Below, piece after piece: positions 17,150 to 26,641 of a DNA stretch of 64,000 nucleotides (position 1 is the first letter of the stretch; each line of letters starts with the position of its first letter). The notes under the pieces were generated by a model. That model saw only the letters and a list, made by a program, of their open reading frames with translations, was not told the DNA's origin and did no database searches. The stretch is taken from NCBI GenBank assembly GCA_020161395.1, contig JAIUOE010000002.1, positions 558,001 through 622,000 on the forward strand, read 5' to 3'. The DNA comes from Bacteroidota bacterium. GTDB lineage: Bacteria; Bacteroidota; Ignavibacteria; Ignavibacteriales; Ignavibacteriaceae. A program made the translations under genes and the position numbers.

Positions 17150-19537
17150 TTATTTCAAAATATTCAACTTCCTGACTGCCGAAAAATCACCTGATTCAAG
17201 TCGATAAAAATAGACCCCTGAAACAAGTCCTGTTCCATCAAATGAAACCTTGTGGTAACCTGCTTCGAGGAATCCGTCTGCCAGCAGAGCAACAGCCTCA
17301 CCGAGTGCGTTGTAAACTGTTAATCTGACATTCCCGGCTTTTGGAGTGGTAAAAGATATTACCGTCGATGGATTAAACGGATTGGGGTAATTCTGCTCAA
17401 GAGAATATTGTGAAGGTGCACCAATCTCCACCTCGATTTCATTCGAATATGCGAACGACCCGTCGTTATCCATCTGTTTCAAGCGATAATATACTTTTTG
17501 TCCGGTTACATTTTTATCTGTATATGAATAAAAAACGGGAGAAGTGGTGGTTCCACTACCATTCACAAAAGCAACCGTTTCCCAGTTTTTCCCTGTTTTT
17601 CTCTCTATGTTAAAGCCTTTGTTGTTTGTCTCGGTGGCTGTCTGCCAGTTGAGGGATACACTGTTGGCTTCAACAATACCTTTGAAAGAGACCAGCTCAA
17701 CAGGAACAATTTCAGAGGAAACCTTGTAAACCATTCCGCCGGTTCCAACCAGAACGAACTGACTGCTGTTAATTTTATGTGCGGCTAAAAAGTCAACATT
17801 TTTCATTGAGGTATCAATAAGAGTGACATTACCAACTCTCCGCATCAGAACACCAGACCTGCCGACTGCCCAGACATCATCAGGTCCCATTATAACGATG
17901 TCGTGCATCACCTTGCCCTGAAGAGCAACTGTATCGGAAAGAAGTGTAACCGTCTGGAAACCGTCTGTTGTCTTGTAAAAGGCACCATTTTCACCGCAGA
18001 TGTAGCCGGTATTGGCATCAATCATCGCAACTCCGGTAACCTGTCCGGCAGGAACAGCCATGGTTCCATGTGCAAAATTAACCCCGTCTGTCGTTTTGAA
18101 CAGTCTCTCACCGGAACCGACGGCATAACCCGTAGTGCCGCTGACCATTTTAATGTCATACAAAGTTGTCAGCGGAATTGTGGTTTGGGCTGTCCATGTA
18201 ACTCCCTGATTTGTGGTGAAAAGAATTCCACCTTCATTATTAACCATGTAACCGGTATTGGGATCAGAGAATGCAAGTTTGTAGTTTCGGGTTGTCGATG
18301 TACCGTTTGACCTGTTTAACCAGTTCAGTCCATTGTCAGTTGAAACAAAAAATGCGCCAAGCCTTCCACAGGTGTACAGGTTTGAACCCGATGTGTATGC
18401 ATCGTAAAGCATATCACCCACCATGAAAGATGATTTTCTCCAGGTCAACCCGCCGTCTGTGGTCTGGTGGAGTTCGCCTCTGTCACCTGCAACAGTATAT
18501 TTTTGGTTTGATTCCGCATATACTCCGTACATGTCTCTTGAAGTGGAACCTGTGGTTTTCCAGGTGGCTCCGGCATCGGTGGATATTGCAAGATTGGCGA
18601 GATATCCCCCGGCAAGAATTTTAATTCCATCTTTCAGGGAGGTTCTGATAACTTCTGTTGAGAAAAGAGGGATGTTTGTCCAGGTTGCACCACCGTCAGT
18701 GGTCCTTATTACCACACCGTTGGAGCCGAGAAATACACCATTGGAGGCATCATTAAATTCGAGGGTGTAAAGCGCAACCGTCGTTGGAGTAGTTACTGCT
18801 GCAAAAGTCACTCCGTTGTCAGTACTCTTGAAAGCTCTTCCTGCAGTGCCGACCACGAAATATGTGGTTGCATCTGCTTTCCGGATTCTGTAAAGAGTCG
18901 TCGAGAGACCCGGCATGGTGCCCGCCGTCCAGTTGGTGCCACCGTCAGTCGTGTACATATACTGACTGCCGCTGCCCACAACCACCGCTTCAGACTGACT
19001 GGTCCAGTGGATGTCATACAGCGTTCTGGTGGGGATTGCATTTGATACAGCACTCCAGGTTGCACCACCGTCAGTGGTTTTTATCATATTCACCGAACCA
19101 ACAGAACCCCCTGCTATATATCCGGTGGTTGCATTGAAGAAGTGAATAAAATTAATACTTCCTGTGTAAACAGCCGGTGCACTGATGTTCGTCCACGAAA
19201 CCCCTCCGTTGGTAGTTTTGTAGATCACTCCTCCGTTGCCACCGATGTAACCTGTCTGCTCATCCACGAATGAGATGGCATTCAGATTGTCCCCCGCAGC
19301 AAAGGATGAAGGGAGAGTCTGCCAGGAATTGCCGCCGTCGGTTGATTTGCTGAAATTGCTCGCAACACTGAGTGAGTAACTCACGGCAAAAATTGTGTTC
19401 CCGGCTTTGCTGAAAGCTCTGAAATCATCGGGAATGAGCGGTTTTTTAATAACCTGCAAATTGCTGCTGAGTGGCTGGGCAATAAGAGGAATGGAAACTA
19501 AAAACGATATAATAAAGTAGACAAAACTTCTTTTCAC
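17150..19537 (-). CDS. T9SS-secreted YCF48/BNR-repeat propeller protein
   Basis: 795 residues from GTG 19537, with a signal peptide (MKRSFVYFIISFLVSIPLIAQ). Residues about 30-610 contain many Asp-box units (KSTDGGNSW, KTTNGGVSW, KTTDGGATW, STDNGLNW), as in YCF48-like beta-propellers. VELVSFKGIVEANSVSLNW opens a fibronectin-like segment. The last 80 residues are the T9SS sorting domain (LEQNYPNPFNPST, GVYFYRLESG). It is expected on the cell surface or outside the cell. A longer frame reaches ATG 19570, but GGAG sits five bases before GTG 19537 and the residues after that GTG give the proper signal peptide. The Asp-box repeats do not identify a ligand. It is related in layout to the three paralogues at 28-37 kb but not part of that near-identical set. 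Confidence 0.88.
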   Translation of the reverse strand: MKRSFVYFIISFLVSIPLIAQPLSSNLQVIKKPLIPDDFRAFSKAGNTIFAVSYSLSVASNFSKSTDGGNSWQTLPSSFAAGDNLNAISFVDEQTGYIGGNGGVIYKTTNGGVSWTNISAPAVYTGSINFIHFFNATTGYIAGGSVGSVNMIKTTDGGATWSAVSNAIPTRTLYDIHWTSQSEAVVVGSGSQYMYTTDGGTNWTAGTMPGLSTTLYRIRKADATTYFVVGTAGRAFKSTDNGVTFAAVTTPTTVALYTLEFNDASNGVFLGSNGVVIRTTDGGATWTNIPLFSTEVIRTSLKDGIKILAGGYLANLAISTDAGATWKTTGSTSRDMYGVYAESNQKYTVAGDRGELHQTTDGGLTWRKSSFMVGDMLYDAYTSGSNLYTCGRLGAFFVSTDNGLNWLNRSNGTSTTRNYKLAFSDPNTGYMVNNEGGILFTTNQGVTWTAQTTIPLTTLYDIKMVSGTTGYAVGSGERLFKTTDGVNFAHGTMAVPAGQVTGVAMIDANTGYICGENGAFYKTTDGFQTVTLLSDTVALQGKVMHDIVIMGPDDVWAVGRSGVLMRRVGNVTLIDTSMKNVDFLAAHKINSSQFVLVGTGGMVYKVSSEIVPVELVSFKGIVEANSVSLNWQTATETNNKGFNIERKTGKNWETVAFVNGSGTTTSPVFYSYTDKNVTGQKVYYRLKQMDNDGSFAYSNEIEVEIGAPSQYSLEQNYPNPFNPSTVISFTTPKAGNVRLTVYNALGEAVALLADGFLEAGYHKVSFDGTGLVSGVYFYRLESGDFSAVRKLNILK

Positions 19538-19634
19538 AGTAACTCCAAAATGTAAATAATCTTTCTGCAAGTTAAGAAAAAAGAGGAATTATATATTTAT
19601 TTATGCCTGTTTCAGAAAAATAATTAGCCGCCTT

Positions 19635-21452
19635 CTACCAGGTGAAACCAACCGGCATAATCATCATAACTCCACTCATGTTACTTACTCTTTCCACTTC
19701 CCTAATATAAAATTCAAGTTTCCTGGCGGTTTCACTTTTGATAAAAAATGTACTGACCTTCGCTTCAAGATTACGCATCAGTTTCTGGAAAAATGTTTCA
19801 GATGTGCTGCTGTAGCTAACCGTGTAATCTTTTAATTTGGCTTTTTTCGCTGCAATCTCTACAGCATCATACAAACCACCCAAAGTGTCGACAAGTTTTT
19901 TATCCATCGCTGCAGGCGCAAACCAGATTCTCCCCTGTCCGATTTCATTCACTTCGTCTCTGCTGATTTTCCTCCCTTTGGCTACTATTCCGAGGAAGGT
20001 CTCGTAAGTGGTGTCCACATTCATCTGCATTACCGACAATTCATAATTCGTCATCGGACGACTGCCGGTGAAAAAGTCGGCGTAAGGATTGGTCTTCACT
20101 GTATCAAAGTTTATTCCAAGCTTGTCACGCATCAGTTTTTGGGTGTTCATCACGAGTCCAAAGACGCCAATCGACCCTGTGAGTGTGTTCGGTGACGCAA
20201 CTACCACATCACCCGGAGCGGAAATGTAGTAACCTCCCGAAGCAGCGTAATTCCCCATTGAAACAATCAAAGGCTTTTTACTTTTCAAAAGTTGAAGTTC
20301 ACGGTACATAATATCGCTTGCCATCGCACTTCCACCGGGAGAATTGACCCTAAGGACAACAGCTTTTACCGACTCATCTTCAGCAGCAGCCTTTACCGCT
20401 TTTACGAATGTTTCGCTGCCTATATTGTCGTCATTGCTTTTGCCCATGACGATATCACCTTCAGCATATATTATTCTTACTTCGTCACTGGTTTTGTATT
20501 TAAACTTTCCTGCACCGGTCTTAAGATAGCTCTCGAACGAGATGTACTCCGGTTTTTCGGAGAGTTTCAAACTTTTCTTGACAACTGAATCAATTTCGTG
20601 ATTATAGACGAGTTCATCCACTATTCCGGCATTTTTTGCAGAAACTGCATCGAAGACTGACAGTGAATCCGCAATCGAGTTTAATTTTTTTAGATCAAGC
20701 GTCGTTTTTTGAGAAATCTTTGCAAGTATCGAGCCCCAAAGTCCGGCAAGATATTCCCGCATCTGTGTCTTGTTCTCTTCACTCATGCTGTTTGCAATAA
20801 ATGGCTCGACAGCACTTTTATACTTGCCTGCTCTGATCACCTGAACATCAAGCCCGATGGAATTGAGGAGATTTTTAAACATCGGCACTTCGGCACTCAA
20901 TCCTTTCAACATTACCCCGCCCCGCGGATTAAGATAGATGCTGTCTGCCACCGATGCCATGTACAGTCCTCTCAAACTGTAAAAATCGGAAAAAGCTATT
21001 ATCTTTTTACCGCTCTTTCTGAAATCAGCAAGTGCATTCCAGATTTCCTCAAGATTTGCCAGATTTCCGTTTGCATCCCCGACTTCGAGGTAAATAGCTT
21101 TGATATTGGCATCTTCCCCGGCACTTTTTATGGCGTTCACATACTCCTGAAGGCTTGTCTTTTTACCGCTTTCCTCCGCAAAAAGATTGGCGAAAGGGTC
21201 ATCCTCCTGTTTCGGTGAATCAATAATCGACTGTCGCATGGTTATCTTTAGAATTGAACCGGGTGCAACCGTTACCGTCTCACTGCTCGAAAGTCCGGCA
21301 ACGAGGATAACGATAAATCCAACCGAGACAAGGAGTATTCCAAAACCTGCTATCAAAAATCCAAGCATCGATGCAAAAAGCATCATGAAAAAATCTTTAA
21401 CTCCTCGCTTTGGAGGTGGATAGTATGGACTGTAGGGTTTAGTGTCTGACAT
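19635..21452 (-). CDS. sppA: Signal peptide peptidase SppA, 67-kDa type
   Basis: 605 residues from ATG 21452 (a TTG at 21476 would add eight). A Pro/Tyr-rich N-terminus precedes one transmembrane segment (about residues 28-55). Two tandem ClpP-like domains follow. The first holds the general-base lysine in AGKYKSAVEPF (Lys212), the second the nucleophile in GNYAASGGYYIS (Ser405). This split Lys/Ser arrangement is that of E. coli SppA, which forms a bowl-shaped tetramer degrading released signal peptides in the membrane. With many signal-peptide cargo genes around, a housekeeping role fits. Divergent from the sensor kinase gene, with an 80-bp shared upstream region. Confidence 0.93.
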   Translation of the reverse strand: MSDTKPYSPYYPPPKRGVKDFFMMLFASMLGFLIAGFGILLVSVGFIVILVAGLSSSETVTVAPGSILKITMRQSIIDSPKQEDDPFANLFAEESGKKTSLQEYVNAIKSAGEDANIKAIYLEVGDANGNLANLEEIWNALADFRKSGKKIIAFSDFYSLRGLYMASVADSIYLNPRGGVMLKGLSAEVPMFKNLLNSIGLDVQVIRAGKYKSAVEPFIANSMSEENKTQMREYLAGLWGSILAKISQKTTLDLKKLNSIADSLSVFDAVSAKNAGIVDELVYNHEIDSVVKKSLKLSEKPEYISFESYLKTGAGKFKYKTSDEVRIIYAEGDIVMGKSNDDNIGSETFVKAVKAAAEDESVKAVVLRVNSPGGSAMASDIMYRELQLLKSKKPLIVSMGNYAASGGYYISAPGDVVVASPNTLTGSIGVFGLVMNTQKLMRDKLGINFDTVKTNPYADFFTGSRPMTNYELSVMQMNVDTTYETFLGIVAKGRKISRDEVNEIGQGRIWFAPAAMDKKLVDTLGGLYDAVEIAAKKAKLKDYTVSYSSTSETFFQKLMRNLEAKVSTFFIKSETARKLEFYIREVERVSNMSGVMMIMPVGFTW

Positions 21453-21532
21453 TTTAGCTCTGATTTTATTCTTCAAAAATAAGACGGTAATATATTAAAT
21501 TGCAGTTTGTTTTTTCATATACCGGCAATTCA

Positions 21533-24500
21533 ATGATCCCACGATCGGGAATATTTTTTTCTATTCTGTTATTTCTCTTCCTGCACAATTACAATTATTG
21601 TTCTTCAACGACTTCTCATATCTCCGGTCTGCCAATAATCTTTAATTATGCTCCTTCCACCTACGGTTACGAACCTCAAAACTGGGGAGCTTCGCAGGAT
21701 TCGCGCGGCATAATGTATTTCGCGAATACTGAAGGCATCCTCGAATACGATGGAGTATCGTGGCGTGTAATCCGTCTGCCAAAGGGTGAAACCTGCCGCG
21801 CTCTCCACCGCGCCTCTGACGGCACACTTTATGTCGCCGGTTTCAATGAAATAGGCAAACTCCAGCTCAATTCCTCAGGAAATGCTGAATACCACTCTCT
21901 AAAATCTAAAATACCGGCAGAAAGCAACAACTTTTCGGATGTCTGGTTGATCGCAGAGTTAAACGGTAAAATATACTTCTCCACTTACGACCGGATCTTT
22001 GTTTACGACGGAAACACATTTACAGTAATCAACTCATTAAGATATATAATCTCAATGAGGACCATAAATGGCAGTCTGGTGATACTTCGTAAAGATGAAC
22101 AACCCCGGACGCTTTCCGGTTCACAATTCATACCGCTTCAAAGTGAGGAATTTACTCTTCCGGGTGAATTTTACATGTCTCTCCCTTCTGATGATGGCGG
22201 TTTCATTTTTATTACAAAAACCGGTGTTTTTTATAAATTATTAAACTCAGGATATGAAGAACTTTCAGACGGATTTACGCATCAGGGTTACGGCTCCTCA
22301 TTTTACGATGCTCTCGTGCTTTCAAACGGTGATTTTGCAATTGCTTCTCTGGAGTCAGGACTGATTCTGACCGACAAAAAGGGACAGCTAAAACAGGTAA
22401 TCAAGCAGGAAACAGGGCTCGGACGTAATACGATTTATGCCCTTTTTGAGGACAAGGAAGGCAACCTCTGGATGATGCTTGAAAACGGCATTTCCAGAAT
22501 CAACATCAATTCTCCAATCTCAATTTTTGACAGCAGAACCGGTCTGCCCGGGGCAGCCTTCAGCTCCGTATTCTACAAAGACAGGTTGTTCGTCGGTACA
22601 AATTTTGGTGTCTATACCTCGAAGCTAGAGGGAACAAATTTTGGCACTCCGTTCGAAAAAGTCTCAAAAAACATAAGCGATTCCTGGGATTTCCTCAGCT
22701 ATCGAAACAATATCTACCTGAATACCGGCTCCGGTTTCTTTCTGATTGATGATAATCGAGAAATCCTGATCGATTCGTCATACTGTTTCACAGCAACCTC
22801 AGTTTCCGATGATTCGTCTCTTATCCTGCTGGGTACTGATTCAGGTGTCAAACTGATTCAAATGGATCAAAAAGGTGAAAGGGCTGTGGTTTCCCGGATT
22901 ATTGAAGGTATCTCGGGACAGCTAAAAAAAATCGTTCAGCACGGTCCGCGGGAGTTTTGGATTCAGATTGAACCGCGCACAGTAATCAGAATGCGGTTTG
23001 TTAATGGATATTTAAATCCTCCAAAAGTGGATTTTTTTGAAGATGATTTTACGGGTACAGGTTTCAACCCGACATTGATGGAACTGAACAACGAACTTTA
23101 TGCAGTGACAGTGAAGGGCATATATTATCTCGATTCACAGAAAGATACATTCCTGAGTCTGAATAATACCGGACTGCAACAAGTCAAAAATCTCTATACA
23201 GTCCCTCTTTTCAGCGTTATAAACAATCAGAATATAATTCTTTACCTCGAAGGCATTATCTATTCTGTCGAGATCAGCCCGACTGATTTTTCGTGCAAAT
23301 TCTCTCAGCTTGGGAGAGTAAGAACTGCTTCAATCTACGGAATCAGCACCAATTTTCATGCTCCAAACCGTGAAATCTGGCTCTCATCGACAACCGGACT
23401 GATAAAGTTTGACGCCGGTACAAATAAATTCAAAAGCGACATCAGTGCCATTTTTCGCAGTTTTCAAATTGGTGATTCACTCTATTTCTCGGGTGTTACC
23501 CGTGACGGTGATTTAAAAGACATCCCTCCGGGGAGCAATATTACTGTTAATTTTGCCGCTCCCGGTTTCCAGGATGAATTTAACATAATGTATCAGACCT
23601 GGGTACAGGGGCTCGATACAAACTGGACACAACCCGGCAGAAACAGTTTCAGGGAATTTTATAATATGCAGCCGGGCAATTACCTTATCAAAGTGAGAGC
23701 CATACTCTCCTCGGGACAGGTATCTTCGGAAGCTGTTTATTCTCTGGAAGTTGACTCATTCTGGTATGCCAATTTCTTTGCATATCTCCTTTACACCTTG
23801 ATTTTAATTGGACTCATTATCCTTTTTATCAAGATAAGAACTGCTGAAATACTCAAAGAAAGAGATGATCTCGAAGGTCTGGTCTCCGAGAGTGCAGCCG
23901 AGCTTAAGAAAGCGAACCAGGAATTAAGTTTTAAAAATGTTCAGTTGCAGAGAATAAACAGCCAGCTTGAAAAACTTGACAGGGAAAAAAATGAATACCT
24001 CGGAATTGTGGCTCACGATTTGAGAAATCCAATTTCGGGTATTATGGGCTTTGCTGAAATTATCACTGATGAGGAGGAAGAACTCGAGAAAACCGATATC
24101 ACCCGTTTCGCTGAAAATATAAGAGTCAGTTGTGCTTCAATGCTCGAAACGCTGAACAAAATTCTCAACATGAATCTTGTGGAACAGGGAAAGCTTGACC
24201 TTCATCCTGAAAATTTTGACCTTGTAGAGCTGATTAACGAACTGAAAGACAGAAATCACCCTGCCTCAGAGAGAAAGAACATTAAATTGAAGGCAGAATT
24301 GCCTGACAATCTGTTCAGTTTCTCGGATCGTAATTTTACGGGGCAGATAATTGACAATCTGATTTCCAATGCGATAAAATATTCATTTCACGGAAGTTCG
24401 ATAGACATACGGCTTAATGAATCGGATGGATTTGCGATTGTTGAGGTCGAAGATCACGGTCAGGGGATTCCCGAGGAAGAGGTACCAAATGTATTCAAAC

Positions 24501-24673
24501 GGTTCGCTAAAATAAGCAGCTCCCCTACCGCAGGTGAATCTTCCGCCGGTATGGGGCTTTCTATCGTTCAGATGCTTGTGAATCTCTTAAAAGGAACTAT
24601 CGAGTGTGAAAGCAGGGTGGGATTCGGCACTCTTTTTACAGTAAGACTGCCATTGAAAATTGAGGATTTATGA
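21533..24673 (+). CDS. Sensor histidine kinase with periplasmic two-component-regulator propeller and Y_Y_Y domain
   Basis: 1046 residues from ATG 21533 (a TTG at 21500 is less likely). The order is: signal peptide (FFSILLFLFLHNYNY); Reg_prop-type propeller (about 35-650; GIMYFANTEGILEYDG, ALFEDKEGNLWMML); Y_Y_Y domain (YNMQPGNYLIKVRA); one transmembrane helix (about 746-768); coiled coil; HisKA with VAHDLRNP (His near 827); and HATPase with NLISNAIKYS, DHGQGIPEE and GMGLSIVQM. It should sense an extracytoplasmic ligand and autophosphorylate. Unlike Bacteroides hybrid systems it carries no receiver or AraC domain, and no response-regulator gene is adjacent, so its partner lies elsewhere. Three bases separate it from the NYN gene. 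Confidence 0.88.
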   Translation: MIPRSGIFFSILLFLFLHNYNYCSSTTSHISGLPIIFNYAPSTYGYEPQNWGASQDSRGIMYFANTEGILEYDGVSWRVIRLPKGETCRALHRASDGTLYVAGFNEIGKLQLNSSGNAEYHSLKSKIPAESNNFSDVWLIAELNGKIYFSTYDRIFVYDGNTFTVINSLRYIISMRTINGSLVILRKDEQPRTLSGSQFIPLQSEEFTLPGEFYMSLPSDDGGFIFITKTGVFYKLLNSGYEELSDGFTHQGYGSSFYDALVLSNGDFAIASLESGLILTDKKGQLKQVIKQETGLGRNTIYALFEDKEGNLWMMLENGISRININSPISIFDSRTGLPGAAFSSVFYKDRLFVGTNFGVYTSKLEGTNFGTPFEKVSKNISDSWDFLSYRNNIYLNTGSGFFLIDDNREILIDSSYCFTATSVSDDSSLILLGTDSGVKLIQMDQKGERAVVSRIIEGISGQLKKIVQHGPREFWIQIEPRTVIRMRFVNGYLNPPKVDFFEDDFTGTGFNPTLMELNNELYAVTVKGIYYLDSQKDTFLSLNNTGLQQVKNLYTVPLFSVINNQNIILYLEGIIYSVEISPTDFSCKFSQLGRVRTASIYGISTNFHAPNREIWLSSTTGLIKFDAGTNKFKSDISAIFRSFQIGDSLYFSGVTRDGDLKDIPPGSNITVNFAAPGFQDEFNIMYQTWVQGLDTNWTQPGRNSFREFYNMQPGNYLIKVRAILSSGQVSSEAVYSLEVDSFWYANFFAYLLYTLILIGLIILFIKIRTAEILKERDDLEGLVSESAAELKKANQELSFKNVQLQRINSQLEKLDREKNEYLGIVAHDLRNPISGIMGFAEIITDEEEELEKTDITRFAENIRVSCASMLETLNKILNMNLVEQGKLDLHPENFDLVELINELKDRNHPASERKNIKLKAELPDNLFSFSDRNFTGQIIDNLISNAIKYSFHGSSIDIRLNESDGFAIVEVEDHGQGIPEEEVPNVFKRFAKISSSPTAGESSAGMGLSIVQMLVNLLKGTIECESRVGFGTLFTVRLPLKIEDL

Positions 24674-24676
24674 TTT

Positions 24677-25132
24677 ATGAAAATATACTTTATTGACGGA
24701 AACAACCTGATCGGTAAAATTCCCGATCTTAAAAATAAACTAAAGACTGACAAAACTTTTGTCAGGGAACAACTTGCATTACGCCTTGACACGATTTTTC
24801 TGAATTCCAGCAATGCTGCAACGGTTTTTTTTGATGGATTTATGAATGGTGTGATCAATACTAACAAGTTAAAAATTATCTACTCCGACTCCAGACCCGC
24901 TGATCTGGTGATCAAAGAAGAAATAGACAGATCAAAAAACCCGCGAAATATCGTGGTCGTCTCTTCAGATAATGAAGTGTATAACTATGGCAAGAAGTGC
25001 TCCTGCGATGTATTGAAATCGGAAGAATTTTTTACACGGTTCTTTGGAACTGCTGTCGAAAAAGAAGAATCGGAGAAAATCAGCCTTCTCCAAAAACAAA
25101 ATGATGAATTCAAAAAACTGTTCGGACTATAA
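24677..25132 (+). CDS. NYN-domain (PIN-like) putative ribonuclease, YacP-like
   Basis: 151 residues. FIDGNNLIGKIPDL at the N-terminus and VVVSSDNEVYNYGKKCSC in the second half provide the conserved Asp and Asn residues of NYN/PIN-like metal-dependent nucleases. FFDGF gives the middle acidic strand. The closest named group is YacP/Rae1, which acts on RNA. The C-terminal 25 residues are charged and helical. Its ATG is three bases past the stop of the sensor kinase gene, and the GH18 gene starts two bases after its own stop, so the three form one operon. The functional connection between them is not obvious. Confidence 0.8.
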   Translation: MKIYFIDGNNLIGKIPDLKNKLKTDKTFVREQLALRLDTIFLNSSNAATVFFDGFMNGVINTNKLKIIYSDSRPADLVIKEEIDRSKNPRNIVVVSSDNEVYNYGKKCSCDVLKSEEFFTRFFGTAVEKEESEKISLLQKQNDEFKKLFGL

Positions 25133-25134
25133 CC

Positions 25135-26571
25135 ATGAAAATCCACCTGTTCTTTCTTTTAATAATTCTTGCTGTACCGGTTCTCTCACAAGAACCGTCT
25201 TCCGTGCATAAGAATGAACTTGACCACTATAATAAGTATTTCACTCGAACCCCCGTTTCAGAAGCGGAAAACATTATCCCTCTTCAGTTTGACAAATCCC
25301 CTGCAGGTTCCAAGGTTGTATATGGCTTCCTCCCCTACTGGGAGTATCCGGGTGCCCTGTCTTATCTCCGGTATAATCTCCTTACACACATATCGGCATT
25401 CGATTTCCAGATAGATTCCCTGGGAAATGTAACCAATCCTTCAGGCTGGCCTTGGACAAATCTTATCAATGCTGCACATCAGAATGGCGTAAAAGTTATT
25501 ATGACTGCAGTTAATTTCACTCCTTCACAGATTCGTCACATTATCACCAACAGTGCTGCTAAGCAGAACTTCTTTTCAAAAGTAAAAGCCACACTGACCC
25601 AATACTCTCTCGATGGTGTCAACATAGATTTTGAAGGTCTTTACACGGCCGACCGCGGAAGTGTCATTAACGGTTTCATGACCGATCTTACTGCATATAT
25701 TCATACTGAGCTGCCGGGAAAGGAAGTCTCCTTCGCCGGTCCTGCAGTAAACTGGAGCGGCTGGAATCTGGCAGGGCTCGCAGCAGCATGTGATTATATT
25801 TTTATCATGGGATATGACTTCTCAGGTTCCTGGAGCACTGTCACCGCACCCACAGCTCCTCTTACGGGTGGGACTTACAATATCACCAACACAATCACAG
25901 TTCAGTATGGTGCCTGCCCTCCGGAAAAACTTGTTCTTGGTGTGCCTTATTATGGTTGTGAGTGGGTTGCGAATACCAACCAGCCCGGTGCCACCATAAG
26001 TTCTTATCTTGGTCACCCGCGGTTTTATGCAGCCATGGATCAGTCGCAATACTATGGACTTCAGTGGCACACTGCTTCACAGACCGTTTATTATACGATT
26101 CCTGTTAACAACAAATACAACCAGGTCTGGTTCGATGACGGAAGAAGCACCGGCTTGAAATTTTCACTTGCCAAACAGTATAATCTTAAAGGTGTCGGAA
26201 TGTGGGCTCTTGGTTATGACAGGGACAGACAGGAGCTTTGGACAGAATTGAACAAATATCTGAATCCATCATCGATAGGTGAAGATGATAATTCACCGGA
26301 ATCGTTTCAGTTGGCGGCATATCCAAATCCTTTTAACCCTTCGACAACTGTAGCGTTCACGCATTCGGGAGAAGGGAATGTAAAAATCTCGATGTTCGAT
26401 CTCCTCGGCAGAACAGTTATGGAGAAAGAATATGAAAACCTGCCACAGGGTGAGCATAAAGAATTTATCGATGCCCGGACATTAAATTCAGGAGTTTATT
26501 TCGTCAGGGTCTCCGGTTACACCAAATCCGGTATACAAACCTCAATTGTAAAACTTGTACTGACAAAATAG
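25135..26571 (+). CDS. Glycoside hydrolase family 18 protein with T9SS sorting domain
   Basis: 478 residues with a signal peptide (MKIHLFFLLIILAVPVLSQ). The GH18 barrel spans about 60-385. VVYGFLPYWEY is the first strand, DGVNIDFEGL (about 160-169) carries the DxxxDxE catalytic signature with Glu as acid, FIMGYDF is the Tyr-containing strand, and GVGMWALGYD the last strand. The final 85 residues form a T9SS tail (YPNPFNPST, then GVYFVRVSG). It should hydrolyse beta-1,4-GlcNAc linkages such as chitin or related glycans outside the cell. The layout also resembles spore-cortex lytic GH18 enzymes, so the polymer is uncertain. Third gene of the kinase-NYN-GH18 unit. Confidence 0.88.
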   Translation: MKIHLFFLLIILAVPVLSQEPSSVHKNELDHYNKYFTRTPVSEAENIIPLQFDKSPAGSKVVYGFLPYWEYPGALSYLRYNLLTHISAFDFQIDSLGNVTNPSGWPWTNLINAAHQNGVKVIMTAVNFTPSQIRHIITNSAAKQNFFSKVKATLTQYSLDGVNIDFEGLYTADRGSVINGFMTDLTAYIHTELPGKEVSFAGPAVNWSGWNLAGLAAACDYIFIMGYDFSGSWSTVTAPTAPLTGGTYNITNTITVQYGACPPEKLVLGVPYYGCEWVANTNQPGATISSYLGHPRFYAAMDQSQYYGLQWHTASQTVYYTIPVNNKYNQVWFDDGRSTGLKFSLAKQYNLKGVGMWALGYDRDRQELWTELNKYLNPSSIGEDDNSPESFQLAAYPNPFNPSTTVAFTHSGEGNVKISMFDLLGRTVMEKEYENLPQGEHKEFIDARTLNSGVYFVRVSGYTKSGIQTSIVKLVLTK

Positions 26572-26585
26572 TATTTCCCACAAAT

Positions 26586-26630
26586 AAAAAAGCCATGATC
26601 ATTTTTCATCTGACCATGGCTTTTTTTCTT
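26586..26630. terminator. Bidirectional terminator between the GH18 and DUF4835 genes
   Basis: An A-rich arm plus GCCATG (26592-26597) pairs with CATGGC (26615-26620) and a T7 tract. The A-tract on the other side gives a U-tract for the opposite strand. Confidence 0.85.
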
Positions 26631-26641
26631 TTTTTAATCTT

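Noticed and set aside
16553-17150. tmRNA (ssrA) gene beside smpB
   Set aside because: The flanking gaps are too short for a tmRNA of about 350 nt and show no tRNA-like ends.
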